64,000 nucleotides of DNA from Tubulanus polymorphus (GCF_964204645.1 NC_134034.1:3752072-3816071), one strand, 5' to 3'. Counted from the first letter of the stretch, positions 47,227 to 59,318 are shown. Translations and numbers: made by a program. Notes: a model not told the origin generated them from the letters alone.

Positions 47227-49953
47227 CTAGTTAGTCAGCGTCAAAGTGCGAAATGCTTCCATGTATTTGTTTTTAACGCGACAGACGTATTGTGAATCCC
47301 AGCCGGTCGCGTCAGCTGCTGTCGGCGACTCGATCACCAAACGAGCCATAATCGATGTTTTGTGACGAGATGTGACTACCCTCTTGTTACCCGTAGATGT
47401 TATCTCGGCGGATTCTTTTTCGGGGTCGCTCAAATCGCGTATACTTTGTGTCTTGTAGAAACGGATTTCTGGAAGCGGATATCCGGTGGCATCGCAGTTC
47501 AATGTAACCTAAAACAATCAAGAAAAACAAAAAAGATACAGTAAAAAAAAACGGAACAGGAACCAGTTCACCGCTGTTTGGCAGCTCGAGATGTGTAGTC
47601 TCTAAGAATCAAGAAGTTAACAGTTTCTAGGCGCCGCTTTTTGGTGGTCCCTCGAGATCGCGATTGTTGCGATGATTTTCGAGGGCCCGTTTCAAAATTG
47701 CGCCTAAAACGCCTTTTGTCATTGATCCTAGAAAGGGAGTGACTCATTGTTATTCATTTGATTGGTAGAATGGTAGATTTCGTTTGATTTAATCTTGAAT
47801 AGGGGTCCCTCGCAAACCCAACACAACTGCCGGGAGCTGCCAGCGCTTTTGAAATCACAGAATTTTTCGTTTCAATCGAATTACTTAATTGTTTGTTATT
47901 AGCGCCTCTACGTTTTACGCGATAGATTCACATGTGGACTGCGAAGGAGTCCAGAATTAGCATTTCGCAGGGGCCAAAAGAATAACAAATATAACGGATT
48001 ATCAGAAACAATGTTGATATGTATTACCTCTTTCTCGCTAGTTGCATTGTACACCGTCTCATGCATTTCGTCGTCTGAAATGAATTTAATCGGTTCGAAC
48101 TGCGCGAACTTGATCGCTTTCGATTGAATCGGGTGTCGATAGCCGACATCTAACTTCCACTGATCCTCGAAAATCGCCGACTGGCGTCCATCCACTCTAA
48201 AATAGGATATGAGATAATTATCCGAGCGAACCGTCGAAATTGGTTTCACGAATTCACCATTACTGCCCGTCAATAAAATGAAAGGACTCGGATAAGCCAC
48301 GGTGAATACAAAGACTGTGGTTTTCTCTTTCTGGCTTATAGGTACCACACCAAACTTCTCCAAAGCGTCCGTTTTAGACTGCCATAGATTCTGGTACAAC
48401 GCGGCTGTATATAACATAACGTTTCTGATCATTCCAAAATCGCTTCTCTTGGTGACGAAAGAACACGTCGCCCTGTCAATATGAACTACATCGCCGACGC
48501 CCAAAGTAAGGTAAGATGTTGATGCGCAGTATTCACCCATATTTTCATCTGATGCTTTCAGTTTCACGACTATGCTCGACTCGTAGGTCAGATCGTCGAT
48601 CCATTTATTGTACGTTCCGTTATTGCCGATCGAATTCGGTTTGTGATGGTCCGTTTTCCGACCGTCGTTTGTGGCGAATCTGTACCAGGTGTTAGCAGCA
48701 CCCACGATGCCTCTGCTCGCTTTACTGCGTGAGAATTGCGGGGCCGCATCGGTGACATCGAACGTCAAGCGTCGCCGCAACGTCACCGTGCCATCGACTG
48801 AATCTTCCAGCAATATCGTCTCCGGAGATCCGGTAGCTGTACCCAACGGAACATCGCGCAGGATTACTTCTTCACCGGGAGTTATGATAATATGAATGGT
48901 GTATCGTCGGCAGCCGGTCAGAAACATCATCAAGCGGTATTCACCTAGTTTTTCTAGTGTTTCGGGGGCTGATTCGACTGTTAACCGCGCTGTAGTCGAC
49001 GAGCCTGAAGTTTGTAGGGATATTTTACCGTATCCATCATCATCGCCAGCATCTGGAAATATGAATTCAGAGATCATCGCAACGACAGATTCAGACTCAT
49101 ATTTCATGACACTAGATGTTTCAAACCTACTGAAAATTCAACGAATACGCAAAGGGCAGGGGAGAGTTGCCAGAAATTTAGGGAAAAAGTACCCGTTTGC
49201 AAATATAACTGTAGTCATATCTATTACAAATCTAATGCAGAATCTTTCCCTTGGGACTGAAGAACATTTTTATAGGGCCAAACTGTGATTTTGTAAGGGC
49301 TCGAAGAATCGTTATATCGGTTTTTGCTTTAGAACTGCCCTTCTGGGTTTTCGGCCCCTCCTCCAACATTCAAATGCTAGGTACGGCCCTGAACTACTTT
49401 TCTTTCTTCGCGTTATTGCTACCACAATTTCGTAAGTTATAGTGATGAACAGGACACCGGGTGATGTTGTTAATGATTGCAACGTTTGAAATTTGGTATA
49501 CGTAGAAATGGAATAATTTACCCGTAATGATGATTGGTGCATCTTGTTCGATAAACCGAACGTACCAGTGCATTATTAACTCCAGGTTTGTATCAGTGGT
49601 TACTGATATGACGAACGGTTTTCGTGCTTCGTACTCTGAAACTTCAACTCGCCGAATCCAACCGAGATTATCCGAACACTGATCGCCCCGTACGTCTGCC
49701 CAAACACCAGACGACACGATACACGCCTGTTACAATTCATACAAATATGACGTGGTTAAAATGATCGATGCTTTTCAAAGTATCGACAAAAGTGATCTTC
49801 TAAATCGTGAACGGAAATGTTTAGACTTCGCAAATATAGCCAGCATGATGTCTGTGATGATTCTGTTTTCAGATTGAATGAGAGACAATGGTCGAACGTA
49901 GACCTCGTACTTACTGTGAGAATTGTTGCAAAAGTCAAACTTAGCTTCCCCAT
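47227..49953 (-). CDS. Secreted Ig-domain protein, 4 exons, 516 aa
   Basis: Exons on the minus strand: 49915-49953, 49522-49726, 48028-49052 and 47227-47508; phases (0, 1, 0) fit at every junction and all acceptors end in AG. The signal peptide spans exons 1-2 (MGKLSLTFATILT then ACIVSSGVWA). The C-terminal exon (residues 424-516) is an I-set-like Ig domain with VTLNCDATGYPLPEIRFYK and DSQYVCRVKNKY; cysteines at about 428 and 499, and Phe in place of the usual core Trp. Residues ~15-420 look like two or three divergent Ig folds (LGEYRLMMFLTGC, DENMGEYCASTSYL, LISYFRVDGRQ) with few canonical cysteines. No transmembrane segment after the Ig domain, so probably secreted. Specific function not recognised; cell-recognition or immune roles are common for such proteins. 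Confidence 0.85.
47620..47700. repeat. Isolated TIR-like end in the Ig-gene intron
   Basis: ACAGTTTCTAGGCGCCGCTT followed by GGTGGTCCCTCGAGATCGCG. The inverse appears at 56160-56205 (GATCTCGAGGGACCGCC then GGCGCCTAGAAACTG). It is a member of the GGCGCC-ended element family. Confidence 0.6.
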
Positions 49954-50143
49954 AGTGACCACTGAATGTGAGCTGCAATCGTGTACTAACAATCGCTTAC
50001 AGACCTGTATTCATAAAATAACTGCTTATTATGATAATAATGGCATTTCGTCTAATATGCGGGTGGATAATTATTGCGATATTCAAATTACTGCGACACG
50101 GAATGTAACTAAATGGTTATTTTCCACCATTCGCACGTTCTAA

Positions 50144-51284
50144 TTTTCAAACAAATCACACGATAAAAACGCGTCATCCTCTTCGTTATCACAAATATCT
50201 GTACGGTTGATAAATAACGTATTATCCAATATTTTACGAAATGTGTTGAATAAGCGACATAAATCGAAAAGATATGTTTGGCTTATAAATATCTTAAATT
50301 GACATGGCGTAAGTCGTCATATTCGTTCGCTGTAACTGTCGATTTGTCGTACAGATAGGACGTTTTGAAGGTTAACTAGATATCATTAGAAATATGGGGT
50401 TTAGCTTCATCAGGTGAGCATTCATTTCAGGTGACCTGATGAACGATGATTTACCTGATACACTGAACCTTTTCTGCTGTTGCTTTTTTCCAAATTTCAC
50501 GCCGTTCCTTTTTTTTTCTCAAATCTCCGACTTCACTATATTACAGGGTTTTTTAATCTTATGATGGCCAGTTTAAGTTGATCATGTCATGTAATCAAAA
50601 TGATACCGAAGTGGGGTAAGTGCAACTTCATTCTTCTTCTTCTGCAACTTCATTGCCTCCATGGTTGAGGAAAGAGCTCTTCCGATGTCTGCTTGATCAT
50701 GACTTTGGAGCATAGCGTGTGACCTAGCCCGGTCGGTTTGGCTGCCACTCGATATCCTCTTCAGTCTGGGTCGAAGTAGACACTGTCATTTGAAAAAACC
50801 TGTTTATATTATTCTATATGAATAACGCATGTGTTTTGTAAGTGGCATTTTCTTATTTTCAATTCTGTAACTTGTGTTTTGTATATTTTATTTTCTTATT
50901 TTGAAATTTGTAACTTTATTGAATTTGGGAATCTGATATGTATTGTTAACATTCGAATCAATAAATAATTGAATTGGATCGGTCGGCGTGATAGTGGAGC
51001 TCTCCTCGCGCACCGCGCCAAGCAACAACCATCATCAACGTACAACCCTATCTGGCCTCATTCGGCAGGAATGTGAACTTGATGACAGACTGCACGAACC
51101 AAGCACGAATAGACCACAGGGTCATTAATATAACCACGCTACATTGCCGTGACGTCATTATCAACCGATCAGAAACTGGCTTCCGATGTATAATATCATG
51201 GATATTTGCCCTATCCGGAATCTTTTGTTGGCCCAACAACTCTTTCTGCGGCACAGCTGCGTAATTCTGTGCATTCGGTCATTT
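50144..51284. other. Intergenic; LINE-like 3' tail near 50820-50980
   Basis: Sequence up to about 50980 ends with AATCAATAAATAATTGAATTGG, similar to the 3' tails of the CR1-like elements, so 50.8-51.0 kb is probably an old LINE end. No ORF of note. 51040-51284 is anonymous. Confidence 0.4.
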
Positions 51285-51459
51285 CCGGTTCGTTGCAGTC
51301 GGGGTGCCGGTATCCTGGTTTAAATATCTGCCAAGTGATCACCAGATAACACAAGGATTAAGGTCACGGTACACCAAAAAGATAATACTAACTAATATGT
51401 ACCGGTATACAGATTGTAATTCAAATATCTTTATTGAAGATCTATCTTAGCTTATGACC

Positions 51460-54230
51460 TCAAATAAGTTCGGGATCGACGCAAACCGCCTGTATCCTAC
51501 AACCACGTCCACCAGTACATCTAGCAGAAGTTACACATGTTTTCTGGTCGGATTTCAATGCCATGATATTCGGGTTCGTATGTGCCCATCTGATAATATG
51601 AAACAATCCAGATATCAAGAACTGATTGTAAAAATCTAAAGTAGGCACACTGGAATATTTGTGCCATTTAGAAATTTGGCTAAGTCTCACACGAGACAAT
51701 CTGAATAAGATAACTTGAGGATAGAGTTGACAGGATCATCAGTGAATTCGACATCTTTGAATGAGTAGATCCAGGATTTTCAAAGGAGGGGTGCTCTGCT
51801 GGTCATCCCCCGGAAATCTTTGAAGATTTAGTCTCATTTTATGGCGTTCTGAGCATTTTTGAAACTTACCTTGCTCTTACAGATGTACCTATGTCTTTCC
51901 GATAAGGGAAAAGAAAAGAAAACTACCTTGAGCAGTTGACGGAATGAGTATAAAACAAATACTCACGGGTAATATAGGCCGCAAGATCGGACGACGAGAT
52001 CGTCGGGACATGAGGCCTTCGGTGACCTGGCATATCCGCTCGTATCGACAACATAATACAGAGTTTGACAGGTGGCGATCGGCTGTAAAAAAATTAACGC
52101 GATTTGAACCAGACGACCATCCATGATATACGTCATGAATGAAATCGTTTTAACCGAGAAATTGTAAGAGTAATGCGCTGTGAATCTGCTATTTGTATCC
52201 ACCCCTCAAGGCAATATGCTGCTAAGGTGTACCAATCAGACAATCTGTTGTACGTATGTGCCCACCCCCTAAGACGATATTCTTTTTACACCAACCCTTC
52301 AGATAATCTGCTCTCTGTACCCTGCACCCATCAGACAATCTGCTGTCCGCAGCAACCCCTCAGACAATCTCCTGTCTGTACCCTCCCTTCATGCAATCTG
52401 CTGTCAACACCCACCCCCTCAGACAACACCTTCAAAGAATTATTCAATAAGTGATGAAATGTCTTTGTTCATTTTCTATTTCAATCAAGTACCTTGACTA
52501 CAGGTTTCCCTCCGGTATGTGTCACTATACAAGTGTTTCCAATCACCCAATTCGAGTCGCAATTGGCTTGCGTGGAACAACGACATCGGACAACGGTATA
52601 CCCTGCCGGACATGCGACCGCACTGGCGGCATTATCAGCAGCCGAAGTTGCTGGCCCAGTCTGCTCGACTGTTATGCCAAGCACGTCGCTCATGAACAGG
52701 ATTCCTTCAATAGAATGAGAATATTTTTAATGTAATTGAAAAATGCATTATCCGCTCGCGTAGAAATGTAAAATGTATTGCTATTCGGGTGATAAAGGGG
52801 TAATATCAATTTTCGTAGATATAATGTGAAAAAGTTAACGAGCTAATTTCATCCCTAATGTAATTTTGATTTGCCTACGTTTGAGCGCGTACAAAATAAT
52901 ATGTATAGTGTTGAGAAAGGATGGCTGATTTGGGGCTTGATTTTACCTAGTGCGCTAGAACCCTCGGGTATTATTGGGAGATCTGGATGGCTAATTTATC
53001 TAATTTATAAAATTTGTTTCTTGAAATTTTCTGTCCTTATTTTTGATCTAATTATCTGCAAAAAGTCGGAGTATATTGACTGGGGTTTAATTTTGATACT
53101 GGATTAAATATACATCAGCATGTAAATTTAGGAAAGTCCATATTCGTTTCTTGGTTTATCTTAAATTTGAGATTGACCCTGTTAATTATTTGATTGGCAG
53201 ATTCCGTTTGATATTCTTTTTGATTTAGTGTCCCTTACAAACCCACCATATACCTGAATCGAAACAGGGGTACCATTTGTACACCACTTCAAGAATCAGA
53301 ATATATCATGTATCTTCTAGGCAAAAGGTTCTTCTGAAGAACGATTTGTTCTAAGAGTGTATTTCGGAGGAGATTTGAACCTGATAACATCGTGAAAATC
53401 AGGATTCATTCACGGACCTAACTATGCACTGTATATTAGAAACACAAAACTGCTCCTAGTGTAAAACTTTTACTTTTAGGCAAACTCAGTACCAGATGTG
53501 AAGTACCAACTGCGCACCCCTTGACGGAGAAACCCATCCTCATCGGAGCTGCACCGTCGATGTCATACAACTACACTTCGGATATCCCAGGGCCATACTT
53601 TCATCTGGAAAATTTGCGTTTCGAAATGTGCTTTCTTCCTATCTAGTCAACACGCGGGATCATCAACTTTAGAGGGCTTCTACATCAACATCTACCCGAG
53701 AAAAAACCACAATAAACTATCGGACTATTTACACGTAGAAAACGACCAAAAAATATAAAAATGGACAAAATGATCTTCAATCTTGTAATATAGCTATTTC
53801 CAGAATCTCAATGTATTAAATTAGGCAGCCAGAAAAATTCATCCCAACCAGTCGCTTGCCGGTTCAGACTGAATGGAAGATTGTTTGGATGAACCGGAAC
53901 CGAATTTCCAATTATGTACTTCGATTTGAAAATATTCTGTTAACTCTACCGCCGATCACACAACTATATCTGTACTTCGATTTCCGATTTCAAAATCAAA
54001 CCCCCTGTTTCGCTCCCGGCAGGTGTGGTGGGTCTGTAAGGGACACTCAATCGAAAAATCAAACGAAATTTACCAACCAAATAAATAAATAACGGGTACA
54101 ATCCCTATTCTAAGATAAAAAATCAGGCACGTAGTCGCAATGCTAGCTGGTTCGAATCCCAGCCGAGGAAGGTTACGTATAAAGGCTATTATTTGCACAT
54201 ACCAATTATCGTTCCGACGAGAAGTTTCAT
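51460..54230 (-). CDS. Gene C: secreted 12-Cys two-module protein
   Basis: Coding exons 54203-54230, 52493-52704, 51967-52082 and 51460-51589; phases 1, 0, 2 as in A and B; 161 aa; AATAAA on the minus strand at 51435-51430. Signal peptide MKLLVGTIIGILFMSDVLG. Module 1 has ACPAGYTVVRCRCSTQANCD, NTCIVTHTGG and PIATC. Module 2 has SCPDDLVVRSCGLYYPW, KTCVTSARC and CRIQAVCVDPELI. All 12 cysteines align with A and B although the sequence has diverged strongly, mainly in exon 3. The ATG follows ATTTTCAG, so an untranslated first exon is expected; see 54757-54822. Intron 2 holds a CAGACAATCTG minisatellite. Family assignment (PCSK9 C-terminal-domain-like) is inferred from the cysteine pattern. Confidence 0.88.
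52200..52440 (-). repeat. Intronic minisatellite in gene C
   Basis: Irregular ~30-bp units centred on CAGACAATCTGCTGTC followed by a TACCCTGCACCC-like spacer, about seven copies. The equivalent intron of gene D carries an expanded version (59900-60340). Confidence 0.8.
53107..53670. other. Intron 1 of gene C, no additional feature
   Basis: Aligns in part with unit D (for example GGCAAAAGGTT(C/T)TTCTGA(A/G)GAAC). No coding content. Confidence 0.4.
53671..54091 (+). repeat. Interspersed repeat, copy 2 (pair with 4376-4800)
   Basis: Starts GAGGGCTTCTACATCAAC and ends CCAACCAAATAAATA. It shares GTCGCTTGCCGGTTC, ATGAACCGGAACCGAATTT and CCGCTCCCGGCAGGTGTGG-type words with copy 1. It sits in intron 1 of gene C and is absent from the equivalent intron of gene D. 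Confidence 0.8.
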
Positions 54231-54756
54231 CTGAAAATATTATAAGATAATATACATGTGTCCGTTAATGATTTATTTACGCTGAAAGAACATGTCACTA
54301 GTAACGCCTTATAACCGAGTCCAATCCAGCAGGGAAGGTGGGGAAAGTAGTCATTTAAAATTTAGATGACAGAAATTAAAAAATACATCATGGTATTAAT
54401 TAAAGAATTTTAAAGGATCCTCAAAAATGTATCTCAGTTCCAGGGGATCCAAATAGCATTAATAAAAAGGATTGTGGTAGGCTATAGTCTGTCAGTAGAG
54501 ATGCGGAGACAAGCATGCTGAAAACTAAAAAAACCACAATCACCAACTTCTGAACAATTGGTACAACCCATGGTTTCCATAGGGTTCAAAAATTACGTAA
54601 TAATGTTCTGATAACCAGTTGGGTATCGAGAATCAAATTGTACGTTTGGAAAATTTGCTGATTTCCTTGAAAATGTATAAATTGCTAAATATATCAACTC
54701 TTCAATTATCTCTCACTCGAATTGATTAAACGGGTGAAAACTGACATTTACTCACG

Positions 54757-54822
54757 TTGTTTTGTGTTTGCTGTTTCTGGTTGACAGTCGTTTAATGATA
54801 TACATGTATAAACAAATATATA
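54757..54822 (-). promoter_or_regulatory. Probable TATA box and untranslated first exon of gene C
   Basis: Read on the minus strand, CTATATATTTG (54822-54812) is followed ~55 bp later by a GTGAGT donor at 54756. Between them are TCAACCAGAAACAGCAAAC-like words. Unit D has the same arrangement with the same spacing, and the coding exons of both genes start right after a TTTTCAG acceptor. The 5' exon is therefore inferred as about 54757-54795. Confidence 0.5.
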
Positions 54823-55676
54823 GTTCAGGCGGCGATACACCTGTTACAGGGATCATTACTTAGAGTGTTATGTAAGGGGGTAGAGTAGGAGTGCGTCAAA
54901 CTATGTTTTATTTATTGTATTGTTTACTATCTTAACTGATTATAGGCGGTTGATGTAGTTCTCTTTATTGCTTTTGTTCATTTGTTTTTTTTTAAAGTTT
55001 TGGGCATTCACAGCAGCATCTTGCAGTTGCTCCGGTGGTTGGACTAGCGGATGCTGATGCTGATGCTCAGTTCCTTCTAGTTGGTCAAAATCTGGGTCAA
55101 TACTTGATTAATAGTTCTAGTTTTGTTGGAGCATTGTCGTGAACTTGTGTGTAGGGTTGATCACCAGGACCAACTCTAGTCGACAATAGTCGAACTAAGT
55201 TAAACCGAATGTCAGTTAGTCGGAACAATATTCCGGAAATACTTCGGAAATTAAGCGCATTCGGTTATTTGTTCCGACCACTAGTCGACAAGAAATGAAA
55301 ATCGAATTTGGTCCTGGTTATGGGGGTATCATCTTTGCAACGCTGTCATATTTGCTATGCTATTGGCTGTCCCCACTGGTGGCATGAACCATCGGCGCCA
55401 GGGAGTGTTTTTCGTTTGTTTGAAATATCGGTTAATAGGTATGCATCTCAGGCCACGGGTTGATTTGAAATGGGTTCAACCAATTATTCATAACTCTACG
55501 GGTGGTGAATTCGGGCTTCACCGGTTACAGGTTCAGCTTTGAGAAGGACCATTGAGCATGTACGGGGATAACGTGTGGTAGGTTATTGATGCTTCATATG
55601 GCAGGCGTAGATTTTCTTGAGTGTGGTAACAGTTGCTTGGGTTGCGGTGTTTCTGGGGAAGCGTAGGCATAATACG
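54823..55676. other. Upstream region of gene C, no gene
   Basis: Collinear with 61875-62580 in unit D. It contains a short CTGATG microsatellite near 55045 and a CCCCACTGGTGGCATGAACC block. Open frames here are not conserved in unit D. Confidence 0.5.
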
Positions 55677-56158
55677 TATGTCTGCAAGGAAACTTATATT
55701 TTAAGGTGGGACGAGCATTGATGACAGGAACCTGGACAGATCCATATATAATAAGGCTGTGTAGGCTCAACCCGTTACGGCTCTCGTTCGAAAAACCCAA
55801 GAATCACCAGCAAACTTCCTTTATAATGGTGTATATTTAACTAGCAAGGGACTGGCGAGTAATTGAAATTCAATAGAAACTTTTGTTTAAAGAATGAGCG
55901 AAAATTACTGCAAGAATATGTCTGCAAGGAAACTTATATTTTAAGGTGGGACGAGCATTGATGACAGGAACCTGGACAGATCCATATATAATAAGGCTGT
56001 GTAGGCTCAACCCGTTACGGCTCTCGTTCGAAAAACCCAAGAATCACCAGCAAACTTCCTTTATAATGGTGTATATTTAACTAGCAAGGGACTGGCGAGT
56101 AATTGAAATTCAATAGAAACTTTTGTTTAAAGAATGAGCGAAAATTACTGCAAGAATA
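55677..56158 (+). repeat. Perfect 240-bp tandem duplication
   Basis: The block starting TCTGCAAGGAAACTTATATT at 55681 is repeated identically from 55921. All four compared 60-base lines match at an offset of exactly 240 until 56158, where AATATG becomes AATAGG. Unit D has only one, diverged, copy (about 62586-62837), so the tandem arose after the C/D duplication or reflects an assembly error. Confidence 0.95.
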
Positions 56159-56159
56159 G

Positions 56160-56275
56160 GGATCTCGAGGGACCGCCACAAAATGGCGCCTAGAAACTGG
56201 AAACTTGGGCTCAATGCCAGTTAAGCACGGAATAATTCCGTTCAAAGTTACATTATAAAAATGAGTAATTCGGCT
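56160..56275. repeat. GGCGCC-type TIR fragment
   Basis: GATCTCGAGGGACCGCC and GGCGCCTAGAAACTG are the inverse of the element end at 47620-47700. Confidence 0.6.
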
Positions 56276-56970
56276 AAAACGATCTTATCTAAAAACGACC
56301 AGGTTATTTTTTGGCCACCTCAATAATGCTTTTTTTCTCATTTTGCATCGCGATATTACTTTCCTATTGTTATCATCATCAAAAATTCGCTTCCATTATC
56401 GCTATCAATTATTTCGCTACGGTATCGACATTATAATATCGTATACGTATTAATGCAAGGTGTTATATTTCAGAAAGCATTCCAAAATACATTGAGTGAA
56501 ACATTTGCCTCGTGTGTCAACTAATTTTTACTTGATTTGGAGGCGATTTCTCATCCTCAGTATTCTATTTTTTAAGTTGAAATAAGACCCAATGTCAAAC
56601 TGTTTGACTTTGGCCCTTATTTCAACATCAAAGATAGAATACTGATGAATATCAATATAATTGACATGGATATCAATATAATTCCGGAAATATATAGACG
56701 CTATAGTCCTGATGCTGGTGTCCGTTGTGCGGATATCAATGACTATTTTTCGCTATCGATTCTAAGCTGGTTTTGAAATGGGTCTGAGTGGCCCTAACCC
56801 GCGGCTTCAAACAGACAGCAGGTTTTCACCTACTTCGACAGGGATATTAACAGTGTATGTTCCCTATTCCTCGCATACAGACTTCTATGCGACATGTATT
56901 TCGATTAAACGGAATCCGGATTCAGAATTGAGAACTCCAAATAATCATTACACAATATTATCACACTACA
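56276..56970 (+). repeat. Dispersed segmental repeat, copy 2 (pair with 24430-25330)
   Basis: Shares AAAACGACCAGGTTATTTTT, TTATTTCGCTACGGTATCGA, the GCATACAGACTT(T/C)TATGCG block and ACTCCAAATAATCATTACA with copy 1. An internal inverted repeat (GTATTCTATTTTTTAAGTTG and a mirrored TATTTCAACATCAAAGATAG) is private to this copy. Confidence 0.75.
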
Positions 56971-57640
56971 AACCGATATTTAAACCCGTACGATTTTGGA
57001 ATTTTGCCGGGAAAATTTGCAAGAATTTAATCCCCAACAAATGGCTAACGTTGACTGGAACCTGAATCAGGACGGATATCATACCATCCCGTCGTTTGTG
57101 AAATTTTCTTTGTCAAGATAACGAATAGTTCAGGATCGTCTGCAATCGAATCGATAATTTTTTCCGTCGATTGTGAAGAATCCTCTTTTGCCCATTAGAG
57201 ATCTCATTTTGTTGGATTAGAAAAAAAGCCGTCGCCCACACAGGGCTTATGGTTTCCTTATCTAAGTTATAGAAATTAATATCAGGCGGTACAAAACCCA
57301 ATCAATCAACTAATGAATTCAGTACTTAATTAGTCATAAATCTACAGCTGCATTAAGATATAAGTTCTTTTATTGTCTTTCGCTGCACAATATAAGCATC
57401 CAATTTTCCCCATGAAAGGTTGTACGTAGAACGGACTTCAGTGGTTTGACGAACGCGCATTCGAACGTGAGTAAAGCGAAACGGGCTCGACTCGGGGAAA
57501 CACGGAAATCGTGCAAGGTTACGATACATATGTTTGATGTTCAAATCTACAATGAAACGAAAAACTATCTAAAACAGCGTATTATTGTATAATGAAAATG
57601 TTTTTATATTTCATGTCTACCTTAAAGAACAGGCTTCGAG
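56971..57640. other. Upstream region of the two-exon secreted gene
   Basis: 57525-57640 is similar to 32090-32205 in the left palindrome arm: TTTGATGTT, ACAATGAAACG, GTATTATTGTATAATGAAAA and AAGAACAGG in the same order. The promoter of the gene at 57641 therefore shares ancestry with palindrome sequence. No other gene seen. Confidence 0.55.
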
Positions 57641-58663
57641 ATGAATTTCGTATATATTTGCTTGATGATCTGTCTGCTCGGGTCGGTGAACGTGACTATT
57701 GCGACGCTGAGTGGTAAGATGCGCAGCGTGATTTTCTTTCAATGTAGAAAACTCACCATCATAGATGGTTTTAGTGTCATATTGGCCGCTGCCACCCGTG
57801 ACTTCTTACGCTCGTAAAACCGTTACTGTACACTGATGTTCACTACATCGGTAACTTCTGCTAGATTTTTAAGGGATACCGTGTGAATCGATGTGCACTC
57901 GTCATCATTGCCTGATTAGACTGGTTGCCTATCAATTGAATTGCCGACAGGCCCCCTATTTTCAAATTCAACATAACTCAATTGGTCCATAATATTATTA
58001 TTATCACATAATTCATTGTCGAGAACATAAGACAATGTGTATGGTGGTGTAAATAAACTTAATTTTCTTCGCCCGGTTTCATAGACTGAGTATTAAAGTT
58101 ATCCCTAGGGGTAAATCGTCAATCTGGATGACAACCACCATAGTAACAATGAGAAACCATGGTTATAACTGACAAATTTCAAAATGTTCCCAGGGACTAT
58201 TTTTCTTCCCCATCTATGAAACCCAGCTGTGTTTGACGATCAGTATGACGCGCGGTGACGTTACGCAAAAATGGCCTATAGGTGGCCAGTGTGTACCGTA
58301 GTGATTTCAATTTTTGTCTTAATAACAGATGAGGATCGCTTGTGGCAAACGCGAGAGAGCCGCGCGGAGGAGAAACGAGCAGTACCGGTGGTTGGACTAG
58401 CTATTGCGGGCATCAACGCAGCCTTAGCGCTAGGTGCGAGACTATTGGGTAAAACGGGCAGCTCAGAACGACACTATGAAAACGAAGTCATGATCTGTTA
58501 CCGAAAAGACCAGGCAGCACGTGACGCCAGGGCCCGTATCGAAAGAACCTACGATAACTGTCGATTTCAGCACGATAAGAAAGCCTGGATTTTCTTTAAA
58601 AGAACGTGGTATTGCCTGATGAAACAAGATGCTTGTAAAACATTGGGCCACGCCCTTGATTAG
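57641..58663 (+). CDS. Two-exon secreted protein, 135 aa, unrecognised
   Basis: Exon 1 57641-57713 (ATG to phase-1 donor GTAAGA) encodes the signal peptide MNFVYICLMICLLGSVNVTI-ATLS. Exon 2 58329-58663 (acceptor AATAACAG, stop TAG) follows in phase; AATAAA at 58735. The mature chain begins DEDRLWQTRESRAEEKRAVP; the EEKR may be a processing site. A hydrophobic, Ala/Gly-rich helix (VVGLAIAGINAALALGARLL) follows, then a basic region with four cysteines (MICYRK, YDNCRF, WYCLMK, DACKTL). The hydrophobic segment could insert in membranes or pack as a core helix. No family recognised. It sits between the two duplicated units carrying genes C and D. Confidence 0.8.
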
Positions 58664-58740
58664 ATTTAGTGATGTAATGCCTACAATTCGTAGAACTACC
58701 TGTACGTTGTAGAAGCGGTATCGAAATACTATAAATAAAG

Positions 58741-59069
58741 AGCGTCAAAATAACTTTATTCTTCTCACAATTGAGGTTTGGCTTGTGTCTGATGTTTCCA
58801 CTGTTTTTACTCATGTGTTATGTGTGTACATGCGATCCTGGAAGTGTTTGCATTCACTGCATCTACGATCAACGATCCTAGCTTACAAAACCGTAGTACT
58901 CTTTTGGATTGTTGGGGTTAACTCAAAGAAATCATTGTTTCTAGTGTACACCTTCATCTCCCGTTAATAAACGCTGATGCCTTTGCGAGATATTTGTCGT
59001 AGAGTAATGGTAAATGAACTAATTTCTAACCACGGCCGGCCTACTGCTCGTCACGCCATCTGGCGGGGA
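58741..59069. other. Intergenic, nothing recognised
   Basis: No feature seen between the poly(A) signal of the two-exon gene and unit D. Confidence 0.4.
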
Positions 59070-59318
59070 AGCCCGTTCTGTGCACTCGGTTATTTCCCGT
59101 TCGTTGCAGTCTTGTGCCGGCATCTTGTACGTTGCAGTCTTGTACCTTGTGCCGGCATCTTGATTCAAATCTTTGCCAAGTGATCATCGGATAACACAAG
59201 GATTGATGTCACGGCACACCAATGCCAAATAGCTGTGAAAACTAATATGTACCGGTATATAGATTATAATTCAAATATCTTTATTGAAGCTTTATTTTAA
59301 CTTATGATCTCAAGTAAT

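Larger units (their letters stand above)
51285..56158 (+). repeat. Segmental duplication, unit C
   Basis: Collinear and in the same orientation as 59070-62837. Shared landmarks in order: GTTCGTTGCAGTC...CACAAGGATT; the exons of gene C/D; the CAGACAATCTG intron repeat; TCATTACTTAGAGT(G/T)TTATGTAAGG; CCCCACTGGTGGCATGAACC; and the GGAACCTGGACAGA block. Unit C is longer because of inserts, such as the repeat at 53671-54091, and the 240-bp tandem at its end. Confidence 0.88.

Noticed and set aside
54140-54180. tRNA-like GCTGGTTCGAATCCCAGC
   Set aside because: Only the T-arm-like hairpin is present, without an A box or acceptor stem.
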